Positions 46,553 through 56,300 of a stretch of DNA of 64,000 nt are shown here, in pieces. Source of the stretch: Methylophilus medardicus (GTDB taxonomy: Bacteria > Pseudomonadota > Gammaproteobacteria > Burkholderiales > Methylophilaceae); contig NZ_CP040948.1 of assembly GCF_006363955.1 (NCBI RefSeq), forward strand, positions 1,116,001 through 1,180,000, read 5' to 3'. The notes under the pieces are model-generated. The model was not told where the DNA came from. It saw nothing but the letters and a program-made list of their open reading frames with translations, and did no database searches. Positions within the stretch are counted from its first letter, which is position 1; each line of letters opens with the position of its first letter. A program made the translations under genes and the position numbers.

Positions 46553-46645
46553 TGTATCTGGCGTAAGCCTCTACTTTTTCTGTATGCATGATGCAGCCCT
46601 GTATTGATGTCAGGCGGTGTGCGGAAAGTATCTTTGGGAAACAAC

Positions 46646-47698
46646 ATGACAACTGGTCAACACGCGCATTCACAAGAGGTTGTGATTGCAATCGATGCCA
46701 TGGGAGGAGATCACGGTCCGCACGTGACGGTCCCTGCGGCTGTGCGTATTTTGAAAGAAAATCCGAATCTCAATATCATTTTGGTCGGTTTGACAGCGTC
46801 GGTTGAGGCTGAACTAAAAGCGTTACACATTACCCCCCATCCGCGACTGCGGGTGCAGCATGCGAGTGAAGTCGTGCTGATGGACGAATCCCCGCAGAGC
46901 GCCATGAAGAACAAAAAAGATTCCTCCATGCGTGTCGCCATTAACATGGTGAAAACGGGGGAGGCGCAGGCCTGTGTCAGCGCTGGCAATACCGGGGCGT
47001 TGATGGCGACCGCGCGTTTCGTGCTTAAAACCTTGCCAGGCATCGATCGGCCAGCGATTGCTTCGACCTTGCCATCTGAAAAAGGCAGTACCTTTATGTT
47101 GGACTTGGGCGCTAATGCCGATTGCACGCCAGAGCACTTGTATCAATTTGCCATTATGGGTGCGATGGTGGTGAGCTGTATTAGCAATAAACCAAATCCG
47201 ACTGTGGGTTTGCTGAACATTGGTTCTGAGGATATCAAGGGGAACGAGGTGGCCAAGCAGGCTGCTGAGCTCTTGCGTGGTAGCCACTTGAATTTTTACG
47301 GTAATGTAGAGGGCGATGATATTTTCAAAGGCACCACGGATGTAGTGGTCTGTGATGGTTTTGTCGGCAATGTGGCTCTCAAAACCACAGAGGGCTTGGC
47401 GCATATGATGGGCAAGTTTCTGACGCAGGAATTTAAGCGCAACTGGTTGACCAAGCTGATGGCGCTCGGCGCGTTCCCTGTGCTGAAGGCGTTTAAAAAG
47501 CGGCTAGATCCGCGTCGCTACAACGGCGCCAGCTTTTTAGGTTTGCGCGGCATTGTCGTGAAAAGCCATGGTGGCGCTGACAGTATCGGTTTTTATCATG
47601 CGATTCATGTTGCGATGGAAGAGGCGCAAAGTGGCGTTCTGAAAAGGATTCAAGCGCAACTAGAAATCGAGCATCTGACGTCCTCCGAGCAGTCCTGA
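46646..47698 (+). CDS. plsX: Phosphate acyltransferase PlsX
   Basis: A 350-residue PlsX, which makes acyl-phosphate from acyl-ACP for phospholipid synthesis. [20 protein letters not shown] at the start, [50 protein letters not shown] and [15 protein letters not shown] are typical. The frame is open to a TTG at 46604 and an ATG at 46607; the ATG at 46646, with GGGAAA upstream, places the conserved N-terminus best. It is first of the plsX-fabH pair, 48 bp apart. Confidence 0.95.
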   Translation: MTTGQHAHSQEVVIAIDAMGGDHGPHVTVPAAVRILKENPNLNIILVGLTASVEAELKALHITPHPRLRVQHASEVVLMDESPQSAMKNKKDSSMRVAINMVKTGEAQACVSAGNTGALMATARFVLKTLPGIDRPAIASTLPSEKGSTFMLDLGANADCTPEHLYQFAIMGAMVVSCISNKPNPTVGLLNIGSEDIKGNEVAKQAAELLRGSHLNFYGNVEGDDIFKGTTDVVVCDGFVGNVALKTTEGLAHMMGKFLTQEFKRNWLTKLMALGAFPVLKAFKKRLDPRRYNGASFLGLRGIVVKSHGGADSIGFYHAIHVAMEEAQSGVLKRIQAQLEIEHLTSSEQS

Positions 47699-47746
47699 GC
47701 TGGATGCAGCTAGGTAATTTGACCCAATTAAGGCATAATCGTCCGA

Positions 47747-48688
47747 ATGATTAACGCACGAATCGCAGGCACAGGCAGCTATCTGCCGCCCACTATTTTA
47801 AGCAACACTGACCTAGAAAAAATGGTCGATACCACCGATGAGTGGATCTTTGCACGCACTGGTATCAAGCAACGTCATCGCGTCACGGATGAGCGTACCA
47901 GTGATCTGGCCACCGAAGCCGCGCGCAATGCCATTGCGTCTGCAGGAATTGAAGCCCAGGCCATCGACCTCATTATTGTTGCTACAACCACCCCAGACAA
48001 AATTTTCCCGAGTGTGGCGACCATGGTTCAGCGCAAGCTAGGCATTAGTGGTTGCCCTGCCTTTGATGTGCAAGCAGTGTGTAGCGGATTTGTTTATGCA
48101 CTCACCATCGCCCATCAATTTATTAAATCTGGTCAATCCCGCACCGCGCTGGTGATTGGTGCAGATACGTTTACACGGATAACCGACTACACTGACCGTA
48201 GTAATTGTATTTTATGGGGGGATGGCGCAGGGGCCGTGATTTTGCAAGCCAGCGATACCCCAGGCGTGCTCTCAACCCATATTCATGCCGATGGTAATTA
48301 TGAAACGTATCTGCATGTGCCTCGGAATGAAGACGGCCCAGACACGGTGGTGATGGAGGGCAACGCTGTATTTAAAATGGCGGTGAATACACTGGATCAA
48401 ATTGTGGACGAAACGCTCGCTGCCAATCAAATGCAAAAATCTGACATCGATTGGTTGGTGCCGCACCAAGCCAACATTCGTATTTTGCAAGCAACGGCTA
48501 AAAAACTAGATATGCCGATGGATAAAGTCGTCGTTACCGTCGATCAGCATGGCAATACTTCAGCGGCCTCTATTCCTTTGGCCCTCGATACAGCCGTGCG
48601 CGATGGCCGTATTCAGCGCGGTCACATTCTGCTGATGGAGGCCTTTGGGGGTGGTTTCACCTGGGGCTCTGCATTAGTCAAATACTAA
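47747..48688 (+). CDS. fabH: Beta-ketoacyl-ACP synthase III FabH
   Basis: A 313-residue FabH, which starts fatty-acid chains from acetyl-CoA and malonyl-ACP. The Cys-His-Asn triad is visible: Cys in [18 protein letters not shown], His in [16 protein letters not shown], Asn in [19 protein letters not shown]. No Shine-Dalgarno sequence precedes the ATG; CATAAT lies 7 bases upstream, close to the leaderless pattern but one base off. A terminator follows before fabD. Confidence 0.96.
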   Translation: MINARIAGTGSYLPPTILSNTDLEKMVDTTDEWIFARTGIKQRHRVTDERTSDLATEAARNAIASAGIEAQAIDLIIVATTTPDKIFPSVATMVQRKLGISGCPAFDVQAVCSGFVYALTIAHQFIKSGQSRTALVIGADTFTRITDYTDRSNCILWGDGAGAVILQASDTPGVLSTHIHADGNYETYLHVPRNEDGPDTVVMEGNAVFKMAVNTLDQIVDETLAANQMQKSDIDWLVPHQANIRILQATAKKLDMPMDKVVVTVDQHGNTSAASIPLALDTAVRDGRIQRGHILLMEAFGGGFTWGSALVKY

Positions 48689-48708
48689 GGCAATACACTT
48701 TTTCTTCG

Positions 48709-48738
48709 CAGGCCTCGTTTTGTAGAGGCCTGATTTTT
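48709..48738 (+). terminator. Terminator between fabH and fabD
   Basis: 8-bp stem CAGGCCTC / GAGGCCTG with an 8-base loop, followed by ATTTTT. It separates plsX-fabH from fabD-fabG. Confidence 0.75.
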
Positions 48739-48751
48739 ATGGGTAAGTGGA

Positions 48752-48757
48752 TACACT
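48752..48757 (+). promoter_or_regulatory. -10-like hexamer of fabD, possibly leaderless
   Basis: TACACT lies exactly 6 bases before the fabD ATG, 13 bp after the fabH terminator. No ribosome site (gap AAAACT) and no clear -35. Confidence 0.4.
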
Positions 48758-48763
48758 AAAACT

Positions 48764-49687
48764 ATGTCTAATTTTGCTTTTTTCTTTCCGGGCCAGGGCT
48801 CGCAGTCAGTGGGGATGATGCAGGGCTTCTCCTCACATAGCATTGTCAAACAAACCTTTGATGAGGCATCTGCTGTGCTTGGCGTTGATTTTTGGAAGAT
48901 GGCCACCGAGGCCAATGATGAAATTAACCTTACCGAGAATACCCAGCCCATTATGCTCACTGCCGGCATGGCGACATGGCGCGTGTATCAATCGTTGGGA
49001 GGCAAGTTGCCGACGGTGATGGCCGGTCACAGTTTGGGCGAATATACCGCGCTGGTGGCGGCAGGTGCCGTGACTTTTGCAGATGCATTGCCTTTAGTGA
49101 AGTACCGTGCGCAGGTCATGCAGCAAGCTGTGCCTGAGGGCCAGGGGGCTATGGCCGCTATCCTAGGGTTGGATGATGACACCGTGCGTGCTGTGTGCAG
49201 CGAGGCGTCACAAGGCCAAGTCGTGCAAGCTGTTAATTTTAACTCGCCCGGTCAAGTCGTCATTGCCGGCGATAAAGCTGCGGTTGAGCGGGGGATGGAA
49301 TTGGCAAAAGCCAAAGGCGCAAAACGTGCGCTCCCCTTGCCTGTGAGTGTGCCATCGCATTGTGATCTCATGCAACCGGCCGCAAATCAGCTGCGTGACT
49401 ATCTGCAAAACGTGACTGTACATGTTCCGTTAGTGCCTGTGTTGCATAATGCAGATGTGGCTGCCTACAACGACGCCACGCAAATCAAAGACGCCTTAGT
49501 CCGGCAGCTATACCACCCAGTGCGCTGGGTCGAAACCGTTCAGCAATTGGCTGCGCAAGAGGTGCTGTCTGCTGCTGAGTGTGGGCCGGGCAAGGTATTG
49601 GCTGGCTTAGCCAAGCGCATCGTCGCTGACATGCGCTGTGATGCACTGGTCAATGATGAATCTATGCACGCATTTGTTGCGCAATAA
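48764..49687 (+). CDS. fabD: Malonyl-CoA:ACP transacylase FabD
   Basis: A 307-residue FabD, which loads malonyl groups on ACP. FFFPGQGSQSVGMMQGF is the N-terminal signature; the catalytic Ser is in MAGHSLGEYTALVAAGA; the catalytic His is in LPVSVPSHCDLMQPA. It lacks a Shine-Dalgarno sequence and stands after a terminator. fabG follows after 11 bp with GGGAG as its ribosome site, so fabD-fabG form one unit. Confidence 0.96.
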   Translation: MSNFAFFFPGQGSQSVGMMQGFSSHSIVKQTFDEASAVLGVDFWKMATEANDEINLTENTQPIMLTAGMATWRVYQSLGGKLPTVMAGHSLGEYTALVAAGAVTFADALPLVKYRAQVMQQAVPEGQGAMAAILGLDDDTVRAVCSEASQGQVVQAVNFNSPGQVVIAGDKAAVERGMELAKAKGAKRALPLPVSVPSHCDLMQPAANQLRDYLQNVTVHVPLVPVLHNADVAAYNDATQIKDALVRQLYHPVRWVETVQQLAAQEVLSAAECGPGKVLAGLAKRIVADMRCDALVNDESMHAFVAQ

Positions 49688-49698
49688 GGGAGCAAAAT

Positions 49699-50439
49699 AT
49701 GTTGAATCAACAAGTCGCTTTGGTAACGGGCGCTAGCCGTGGGATTGGTGCTGCCATCGCCCAAACATTAGGCAAACAGGGAGCCATCGTGATTGGCACG
49801 GCAACCACGGCGAGTGGCGCAGAAGCGATTACCACGTATCTCAAAGCTGCCGGCGTCACAGGCATGGGGCTTGCGCTAGATGTAACTCAGCCAGAGCAAA
49901 TTGAAGCTGCGTTAAAACAAATCTCAGATCAATACGGTGATGTTTCCATTTTGGTGAATAATGCGGGCATTACCAAAGATACTTTGCTCATGCGAATGAA
50001 AGACGATGATTGGGATGCGGTGTTAAACACCAATTTAAAATCGGTGTTTCGCATGAGTCAGGCGGTATTGCGTCCGATGATGAAAGCCCGTCAGGGCCGC
50101 ATTATTAATATCTCGAGCGTGGTGGGCCATATGGGTAACGCAGGTCAAACCAACTACGCCGCTGCTAAAGCAGGGATGACTGGGTTCACCAAGTCGATGG
50201 CGCAAGAAGTGGGCAGCCGTGGCATTACAGTCAATTGCGTCGCGCCAGGCTTCATTGAAACTGACATGACCGCCGAACTGCCAGAAGAGATCAAAGCCAA
50301 AATGCTGGAGCGTATTGCCTTGGGTCGTCTGGGTCAGGTTGAGGAAATTGCAGCCACGGTGGCTTTCCTTGCATCGCCACCAGCGGCTTACATCACTGGT
50401 GAAACCATTCATGTCAATGGGGGCATGTACTGCGCATAA
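49699..50439 (+). CDS. fabG: 3-oxoacyl-ACP reductase FabG
   Basis: A 246-residue short-chain dehydrogenase. The NADPH-binding motif is ALVTGASRGIGAAIAQTLG, NNAG is in ILVNNAGITKDTLLMRM, the catalytic Ser-Tyr-Lys lie in RIINISSVVGHMGNAG and NYAAAKAGMTGFTKSMA, and the end YITGETIHVNGGMYCA is characteristic of FabG. It reduces beta-ketoacyl-ACP in fatty-acid elongation. It stands between fabD and acpP in the usual order. Confidence 0.96.
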   Translation: MLNQQVALVTGASRGIGAAIAQTLGKQGAIVIGTATTASGAEAITTYLKAAGVTGMGLALDVTQPEQIEAALKQISDQYGDVSILVNNAGITKDTLLMRMKDDDWDAVLNTNLKSVFRMSQAVLRPMMKARQGRIINISSVVGHMGNAGQTNYAAAKAGMTGFTKSMAQEVGSRGITVNCVAPGFIETDMTAELPEEIKAKMLERIALGRLGQVEEIAATVAFLASPPAAYITGETIHVNGGMYCA

Positions 50440-50451
50440 AATTTTGTTTCT

Positions 50452-50480
50452 TTGGTATTCTGGGCAACTTTTGCTAGAAT
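50452..50480 (+). promoter_or_regulatory. Promoter of acpP with extended -10
   Basis: TTGGTA (50452-50457), 17 bp, then TAGAAT (50475-50480) preceded by TGC, an extended -10. The predicted start near 50487 gives a leader of about 40 bases that carries AAAGGGG before the acpP ATG. Confidence 0.65.
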
Positions 50481-50525
50481 ACCGGTTTACTGAACACGAC
50501 ACTTATCAACAAAGGGGTATTTTAG

Positions 50526-50762
50526 ATGTCCGACATCGAACAACGCGTAAAGAAAATCGTTTGTGAACAACTGGGTGCAAACGAAGCTGACGTTAAAAAC
50601 ACATCATCTTTCGTAGATGATCTGGGTGCAGATTCACTGGACACCGTAGAACTGGTGATGGCTTTGGAAGAAGAATTCGATTGCGAGATTCCTGATGACG
50701 AAGCAGAAAAAATCACAACCGTTCAACAAGCGATTGACTACGTCAACGCTAACCTCAAGTAA
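50526..50762 (+). CDS. acpP: Acyl carrier protein
   Basis: A 78-residue acidic ACP that carries growing acyl chains on 4'-phosphopantetheine. The modified Ser lies in [20 protein letters not shown]. The rest ([40 protein letters not shown]) is a close match to proteobacterial AcpP. A strong ribosome site (AAAGGGG), an own promoter upstream and a hairpin just downstream fit the high expression that ACP needs. Confidence 0.98.
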   Translation: MSDIEQRVKKIVCEQLGANEADVKNTSSFVDDLGADSLDTVELVMALEEEFDCEIPDDEAEKITTVQQAIDYVNANLK

Positions 50763-50781
50763 TTCATTGACTTCATTCTTC

Positions 50782-50807
50782 AATCAGCCCTCGCAAGAGG
50801 GCTGATT
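50782..50807 (+). terminator. Hairpin between acpP and fabF
   Basis: Perfect 11-bp stem AATCAGCCCTC / GAGGGCTGATT closed by a GCAA tetraloop, followed by TTC. It ends 7 bases before the fabF ATG. GAGGG in the right arm is the only Shine-Dalgarno-like sequence near fabF and is buried in the stem. It may be a partial terminator, an mRNA end-stabiliser for acpP, or a translation gate for fabF. Confidence 0.65.
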
Positions 50808-50814
50808 TTCTATT

Positions 50815-52047
50815 ATGACGAAACGCAGAGTAGTAGTAACTGGCTTGGGCGTGGTGTCTCCAGTAGGGATTGGTACCCAAACCGCTTGGGACAATCTGGT
50901 TGCTGGTCAATCAGGCATTACCCGCATCACCAAATTCGATCCCACACCATTCGCTTCCCAAATTGCTGGCGAAGTGAAAGGCTTTAACGCTGAAGATTTT
51001 ATTCCAGCCAAAGATGCACGCCGGATGGATACATTCATTCAGTATGGCTTGGCAGCTGGTATAGAGGCTTTTCGCGACTCAGGCCTTGAGGTGACTGACG
51101 CCAATGCAGAACGCATCGGTGTCACCATTGGTTCTGGCATTGGTGGCTTGGGGTTGATTGAATCGACCAACGACAGTTATGACGAGGGTGGCCCGCGTAA
51201 AATCTCGCCATTTTTCATTCCAGGCACCATCATTAACATGATTTCTGGCAACCTGTCGATTATGCTGGGCTTAAAAGGCCCAAACATCGCCGTTGTGACC
51301 GCTTGTACCACAGGCACACATAGCATCGGTGAGGCTGCACGCATGATCGAATACGGTGATGCCGATGTCATGGTAGCCGGTGGTGCAGAAGCTGCTATCA
51401 CCGAGTTAAGTGTGGGTGGCTTTGCCTCTGCGCGCGCCTTGTCTGGCCGCAACGATGACCCCGCAACCGCAAGTCGTCCCTGGGATAAAGACCGTGATGG
51501 CTTTGTGATCGGTGAGGGGGCAGGCGTATTGGTGCTAGAAGAGTACGAGCATGCCAAAGCCCGCGGTGCAAGAATATATGCGGAATTGGCTGGCTACGGT
51601 TTAAGCGCCGATGCCTACCACATGACCGCACCTAATATGGATGGACCACGTCGGTCTATGGTAAACGCCCTCAAAAATGCAGGTGTAAACCCAGACCAAG
51701 TCCAGTTTATGAATGCACATGGCACATCGACACCACTGGGTGATACCAACGAGACCAATGCAATTAAAGCCACCTTTGGTGATCATGCCTATCAATTAGT
51801 CGTGAACTCTACCAAGTCGATGACCGGCCATCTATTGGGTGGTGCAGGGGGCTTAGAGTCAGTATTTACGGTATTGTCTTTGTATCACCAGATTTCACCG
51901 CCAACGATTAACTTGTTTAATCAAGACCCAGAATGTGATTTGGATTACTGTGCTAATACAGCACGGGATTTGCAGATGGAGTACGCGCTGAAAAATAATT
52001 TTGGTTTTGGGGGCACGAACGGCAGCTTGTTGTTTAAGCGGGTGTAA
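50815..52047 (+). CDS. fabF: Beta-ketoacyl-ACP synthase II FabF
   Basis: A 410-residue FabF that extends acyl-ACP with malonyl-ACP. The catalytic Cys is in [20 protein letters not shown]; the two His are in [17 protein letters not shown] and [18 protein letters not shown]; the C-terminal [17 protein letters not shown] is typical. The ATG at 50815 gives the standard [18 protein letters not shown] start. No free ribosome site exists; the upstream hairpin ends 7 bases before. A strong terminator follows. Confidence 0.97.
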   Translation: MTKRRVVVTGLGVVSPVGIGTQTAWDNLVAGQSGITRITKFDPTPFASQIAGEVKGFNAEDFIPAKDARRMDTFIQYGLAAGIEAFRDSGLEVTDANAERIGVTIGSGIGGLGLIESTNDSYDEGGPRKISPFFIPGTIINMISGNLSIMLGLKGPNIAVVTACTTGTHSIGEAARMIEYGDADVMVAGGAEAAITELSVGGFASARALSGRNDDPATASRPWDKDRDGFVIGEGAGVLVLEEYEHAKARGARIYAELAGYGLSADAYHMTAPNMDGPRRSMVNALKNAGVNPDQVQFMNAHGTSTPLGDTNETNAIKATFGDHAYQLVVNSTKSMTGHLLGGAGGLESVFTVLSLYHQISPPTINLFNQDPECDLDYCANTARDLQMEYALKNNFGFGGTNGSLLFKRV

Positions 52048-52060
52048 TTGATTTCTTAGC

Positions 52061-52098
52061 GCAATAAAAAAGCCAGCATATGCTGGCTTTTTTATTGC
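52061..52098. terminator. Bidirectional terminator between fabF and tpx
   Basis: A perfect 38-bp palindrome: GCAATAAAAAAGCCAGCAT followed at once by its reverse complement, with A and T runs on the two sides. It serves the converging fabF and tpx genes. Confidence 0.94.
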
Positions 52099-52109
52099 AT
52101 TTACAAGGC

Positions 52110-52613
52110 TTATGCGAGTACTGCTAAGGCCGCTGCATAGTTTGGTTCATTTGCAATTTCAGAGACCAGTTCACTGTGCAGCACTTTATCGTGCTCATCC
52201 AGCACAACCACTGCGCGAGCTGTCAAGCCAGCCAAGCTGCTGTCGGTGATGAATACACCATAGTCGGTGGCAAATTTTGCAGTGTCGCGAAAGGTGGACA
52301 GGGTAACGACGTTTTCCAGACCTTCGGCACCACAAAAGCGGCTCTGTGCAAACGGTAAGTCAGCGGAAATGCAAAGTACGACTGTGTTGGCAACGCTGCT
52401 GGCTTCTTTATTGAAGGTACGCACAGAGGTTGCGCATGTTGGCGTGTCAATGCTTGGGAAAATATTGAGCACTTTGCGTTTGCCGGTGTAGGCATCTAAA
52501 CCTAGCAGATTACGTTTGGCATCTGCAAGTTGAAACGCTGGGGCAGAATCGCCGACCGTTAAAAATTTACCGCCAACGGCGACTGGGTTACCTTTAAGCG
52601 TGACGCTTGCCAT
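52110..52613 (-). CDS. tpx: Thiol peroxidase Tpx
   Basis: A 167-residue atypical 2-Cys peroxiredoxin that removes lipid and hydrogen peroxides with thioredoxin. The peroxidatic Cys is in [17 protein letters not shown] and the resolving Cys in [36 protein letters not shown] and [11 protein letters not shown] close the fold. The ATG at 52613 follows GGAGAAG and gives the usual N-terminus [21 protein letters not shown] second, degenerate Tpx gene lies 86 bp upstream on the same strand. Confidence 0.96.
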   Translation of the reverse strand: MASVTLKGNPVAVGGKFLTVGDSAPAFQLADAKRNLLGLDAYTGKRKVLNIFPSIDTPTCATSVRTFNKEASSVANTVVLCISADLPFAQSRFCGAEGLENVVTLSTFRDTAKFATDYGVFITDSSLAGLTARAVVVLDEHDKVLHSELVSEIANEPNYAAALAVLA

Positions 52614-52699
52614 AATCTTCTCCATTTGATGTTTAGATTGTTAATTGCGTACTTTAACGTGTTGGGCGATGTCAATCAACCACACAACATGTAAGGGAA

Positions 52700-53224
52700 T
52701 CACTTTTGAAGTACAGCCAAGGCAGCAGCGTAGTCGGGCTCATTACTTAATTCTTTCACTAGTTCAACATGCAACACCTGGTCGTTTTCATCGGCCACCA
52801 TCAGCACACGGGCAGGTAAGCCGGCGAGCTTACTGGTCATCATTAGCACGCCATAGTTTTTGAGCATGTCGCGACCGCGCATGGTGGACAAGTGGATGCA
52901 GCCACTCAAGTTTTCTGCACTGCAAAATCGGCTCATAGTGAAGGGTAAATCTGCAGAAATATGCAGAATGACTGTATTCGGCAGCTGTTTGCCCAGCGTC
53001 TCCAGTGTGCGCAGGCTGTTTGCACTTGCGGGGGTGTCTATGGCGGGGAAGAAGTGCAGAATCTTGCGCTGGCCACGAAATGCCTCCAGCGAGACATCTT
53101 CCAAGGCCTGATTTACCAATTGAAAAAAAGGCAAGGTCTGACCTAGGCTGGGTAAATCGTCCTCCACGAGGATGGGGTCATCTATTAAAGCAGTAGCATT
53201 CGTCATGCGTGGCAATCTTTTCAT
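52700..53224 (-). CDS. Tpx-like protein lacking the peroxidatic cysteine
   Basis: A 174-residue paralogue of the neighbouring Tpx, alignable throughout. At the peroxidatic site FPAIDTPASANSLRTLE has Ser (codon AGT) where Tpx has Cys; the resolving Cys is kept in LPFTMSRFCSAENLSGC and a further Cys follows (SGC). It should not work as a normal peroxidase. The C-terminus ([13 protein letters not shown]) is conserved and the frame is intact, so it is not a decayed pseudogene. The start at 53224 has GAGG upstream; an ATG at 53206 is possible. It is transcribed toward tpx and is divergent from dnaE. Confidence 0.88.
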   Translation of the reverse strand: MKRLPRMTNATALIDDPILVEDDLPSLGQTLPFFQLVNQALEDVSLEAFRGQRKILHFFPAIDTPASANSLRTLETLGKQLPNTVILHISADLPFTMSRFCSAENLSGCIHLSTMRGRDMLKNYGVLMMTSKLAGLPARVLMVADENDQVLHVELVKELSNEPDYAAALAVLQK

Positions 53225-53378
53225 AAAAAACGCCTCACATCATAGAACATTATGCCGACATGTTAAATTTTTTTATTGAGCAGCATGATAAAACTCAGTT
53301 GGGGCATGGGTCGATCTTTTAATGCTGTCAATCAGATTATTTGCACTCGTCAGGGGTACAAAAAGCCGTGTTGGCGGT

Positions 53379-53384
53379 TAAAAT
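53379..53384 (+). promoter_or_regulatory. -10 element of dnaE, possibly leaderless
   Basis: TAAAAT lies exactly 6 bases before the dnaE ATG (53391). The gap AAAGCC has no ribosome site, and the -35 zone (GTACAA) is far from consensus. Confidence 0.5.
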
Positions 53385-53390
53385 AAAGCC

Positions 53391-56300
53391 ATGGAAGCAC
53401 CCGAAATTCCCCCCATTCAACCCGCATTTATTCATTTGCGCTGTCACAGTGAGTACTCCATTGTGGATGGCACTGTGCGTATTGACGATTATGTCAAAGC
53501 TGCCAAAAACGATGCGATGCCAGCGATCGCGCTGACTGACCTCGCCAACTTGTTTGGTGCGATCAAGTTTTATAAAGCGGCGCGCGGCAAAGGCTTAAAA
53601 CCTTTGCTGGGTTGCGATGTGTGGATTGAAAATACCGTTCAACGCGATCAGCCCCATCGCGTTTTGTTGCTGGTACAAAATCAGCAAGGCTATACGCATT
53701 TATGTGAATTACTGTCTAGCGCTTATCTTGAAAATCAATATCGGGAGCGAGCAGAAGTCAAAGCGGAGTGGTTGCAAGCCAAAAATGCTGGTTTGTTAAT
53801 GCTATCCGGTTTTGCTGCAGGGGATGTCGGCCAATGTTTGCAAGCGGGCAATCAGGCGCAAGCTTTGCAGTATGCGCAGCAATGGGCGCAGTTGTTTGCC
53901 GGTCGCTATTACCTTGAAGTGCAGCGTGTGCATGCGCCCGGCAGTAGTGACGCCTATGCGCAGGAGCAGCTCATTCAGCAAACGGTGCTCATCGCACAAA
54001 CCCTAGATCTGCCAGTGGTAGCCACCCATCCCGTGCAGTTTCAAACTGCGGATGACTACATGGCCCACGAGGCGCGCACATGTATTGCCGAGGGTTATGT
54101 GTTGTCGGATAAGCGTCGTCCACGTCGTTTTGTCGCCACACAATATATCAAGAGCCAGGCCGAGATGCAGACTTTGTTTGCCGACATGCCTTTAGCATTG
54201 CAGAACTCGGTAGAAATTGCCAAGCGTTGCAACCTCACGCTGACGCTCGGCAAAAACTACTTGCCGGATTTTCCAACGCCGAATGGTGAAAGCCTGGATC
54301 AATATCTGATTGACCAGTCAAAAGCTGGGCTGGCGCATCGTCTGGCTTATTTATATCCCGATGAACAGCAGCGCGAAGCGAAGCGTGAAGAATATGAAGC
54401 GCGTTTGCAGTTTGAGTGCGGCATCATCGTTCAGATGGGCTTTCCTGGGTATTTTTTGATCGTTGCCGACTTTATCAACTGGGCAAAAAACAACGGGGTG
54501 CCGGTTGGCCCGGGCCGGGGCTCCGGTGCAGGTTCGCTGGTCGCTTACAGCTTGGGCATTACTGATCTGGACCCGTTGAAATACAACCTGTTGTTTGAGC
54601 GGTTTTTGAATCCTGAGCGGGTATCCATGCCCGACTTTGATATTGACTTTTGCCAGGAAGGGCGCGATCGCGTCATCGATTACGTTAAGCACAAATATGG
54701 CTTGGCATCGGTCTCTCAGATTGCCACCTTCGGGACGATGGCGGCCAAAGCGGTGATCCGCGATGTTGGCCGCGTGCTGGATTTACCTTTTAATTTCGTC
54801 GATGGCATTGCAAAGCTTATTCCATTGGAGTTGGGGATTACGCTTGAGTCTGCACTTGAAAAAGAGCCACAGCTACAAGAGCGTCGCGAAAAAGAAGAAG
54901 AAGTCTCAGAATTACTCTCATTGGCGCTAAGGCTAGAAGGCTTGGTGCGTAACGTCGGTATGCATGCCGGTGGCGTGTTGATCGCGCCAGGCAAAATCTC
55001 TGACTTTTCACCGGTCTATTGCCAACCGAATGGCGATAGTTTGGTCAGTCAATATGATAAAGACGATGTAGAAGCCGTTGGCCTGGTCAAATTCGACTTT
55101 TTGGGCTTGCGGACGCTGACCATTCTCAATATGGCACTCGAAAATGCCAATATGCAGCGCGCACAAGAGCAATTGCCGCCACTCAGTTTTGAGACGATTC
55201 CGCTCGATGATAAGCGCAGCTACCACTTGCTGAAAACGGCCAATACCACAGCGGTGTTTCAGCTCGAATCGCGGGGCATGAAAGACATGCTCAAGCAGGC
55301 CAAGCCTGACTTGTTTGAGGATATTATTGCGCTGGTTGCGCTCTACCGACCAGGTCCGATGGACCTGATTCCTGACTTCTGCCGTCGTAAACATGGTACG
55401 CAACGCGTGGAGTACCCGCATGCATCCACAGAATCGATTCTGAAAGAGACGTACGGCATTGCGGTATACCAAGAGCAGGTCATGCAAATTGCGCAGGTGG
55501 TGGCCGGCTACAGTCTAGGTGGCGCCGATCTGTTGCGGCGTGCCATGGGTAAGAAAAAGCCCGAAGAGATGGTGCAGCAGCGCGAAATCTTTAATGAAGG
55601 CGCGCTGAAAAATGGTCTGACGCTACAACAGTCAAATGATTTGTTTGACTTACTCGAAAAATTTGCCGGTTATGGCTTTAACAAGTCTCACGCAGCGGCT
55701 TATGCCTTGGTGGCGTATCACACGGCCTTCCTCAAGGCGCATTACCCTGCGGCTTTCTTGGCGGCCACCATGTCTGCGGACATGAATAACACCGATAACG
55801 TGCATACATTTTTTGATGATTGTGCGGCCAACCAGATTGAAGTATTGCCACCTGATATCAACGCCAGTATTTACCAATTTAAACCCCTCAACGCGCAGCA
55901 GGTGCTGTATGGCCTAGGCGCGATTAAAGGCACTGGCTTGGCGGCGATTGAGTTGATTTCTGCCTCGCGACAAGCGCAAGGGCCTTTCAAGGACATTTTC
56001 GATTTCTGCCAGCGTCTCGATTTGCGCAAAGTAAACCGTCGGGTCATCGAGTCGCTGATTCGTGCGGGTGCGTTTGATAAGTTGGAACCCAATCGGGCAG
56101 CGTTGTTGGCTGGGTTAGATACCGCCATTAGTGTGGCCGAGCAAAGTGCCGCCCATGCTGGGCAAGATTGTCTGTTTGGTGGGGTGGTCGAAACACGTCA
56201 TGCGCTACCTGACATCGCGCCGTGGAGCCCAGAGCAGGCTTTACTCGAAGAGAAAGTCGCCTTGGGTTTTTATCTGAGTGGGCATCCTTATTTGAGTTAC

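Noticed and set aside
47734-47739. CATAAT 7 bases before fabH as a seventh leaderless promoter
   Set aside because: Spacing is one base longer than in the other six and fabH follows plsX without a terminator, so it may be served by the plsX transcript.
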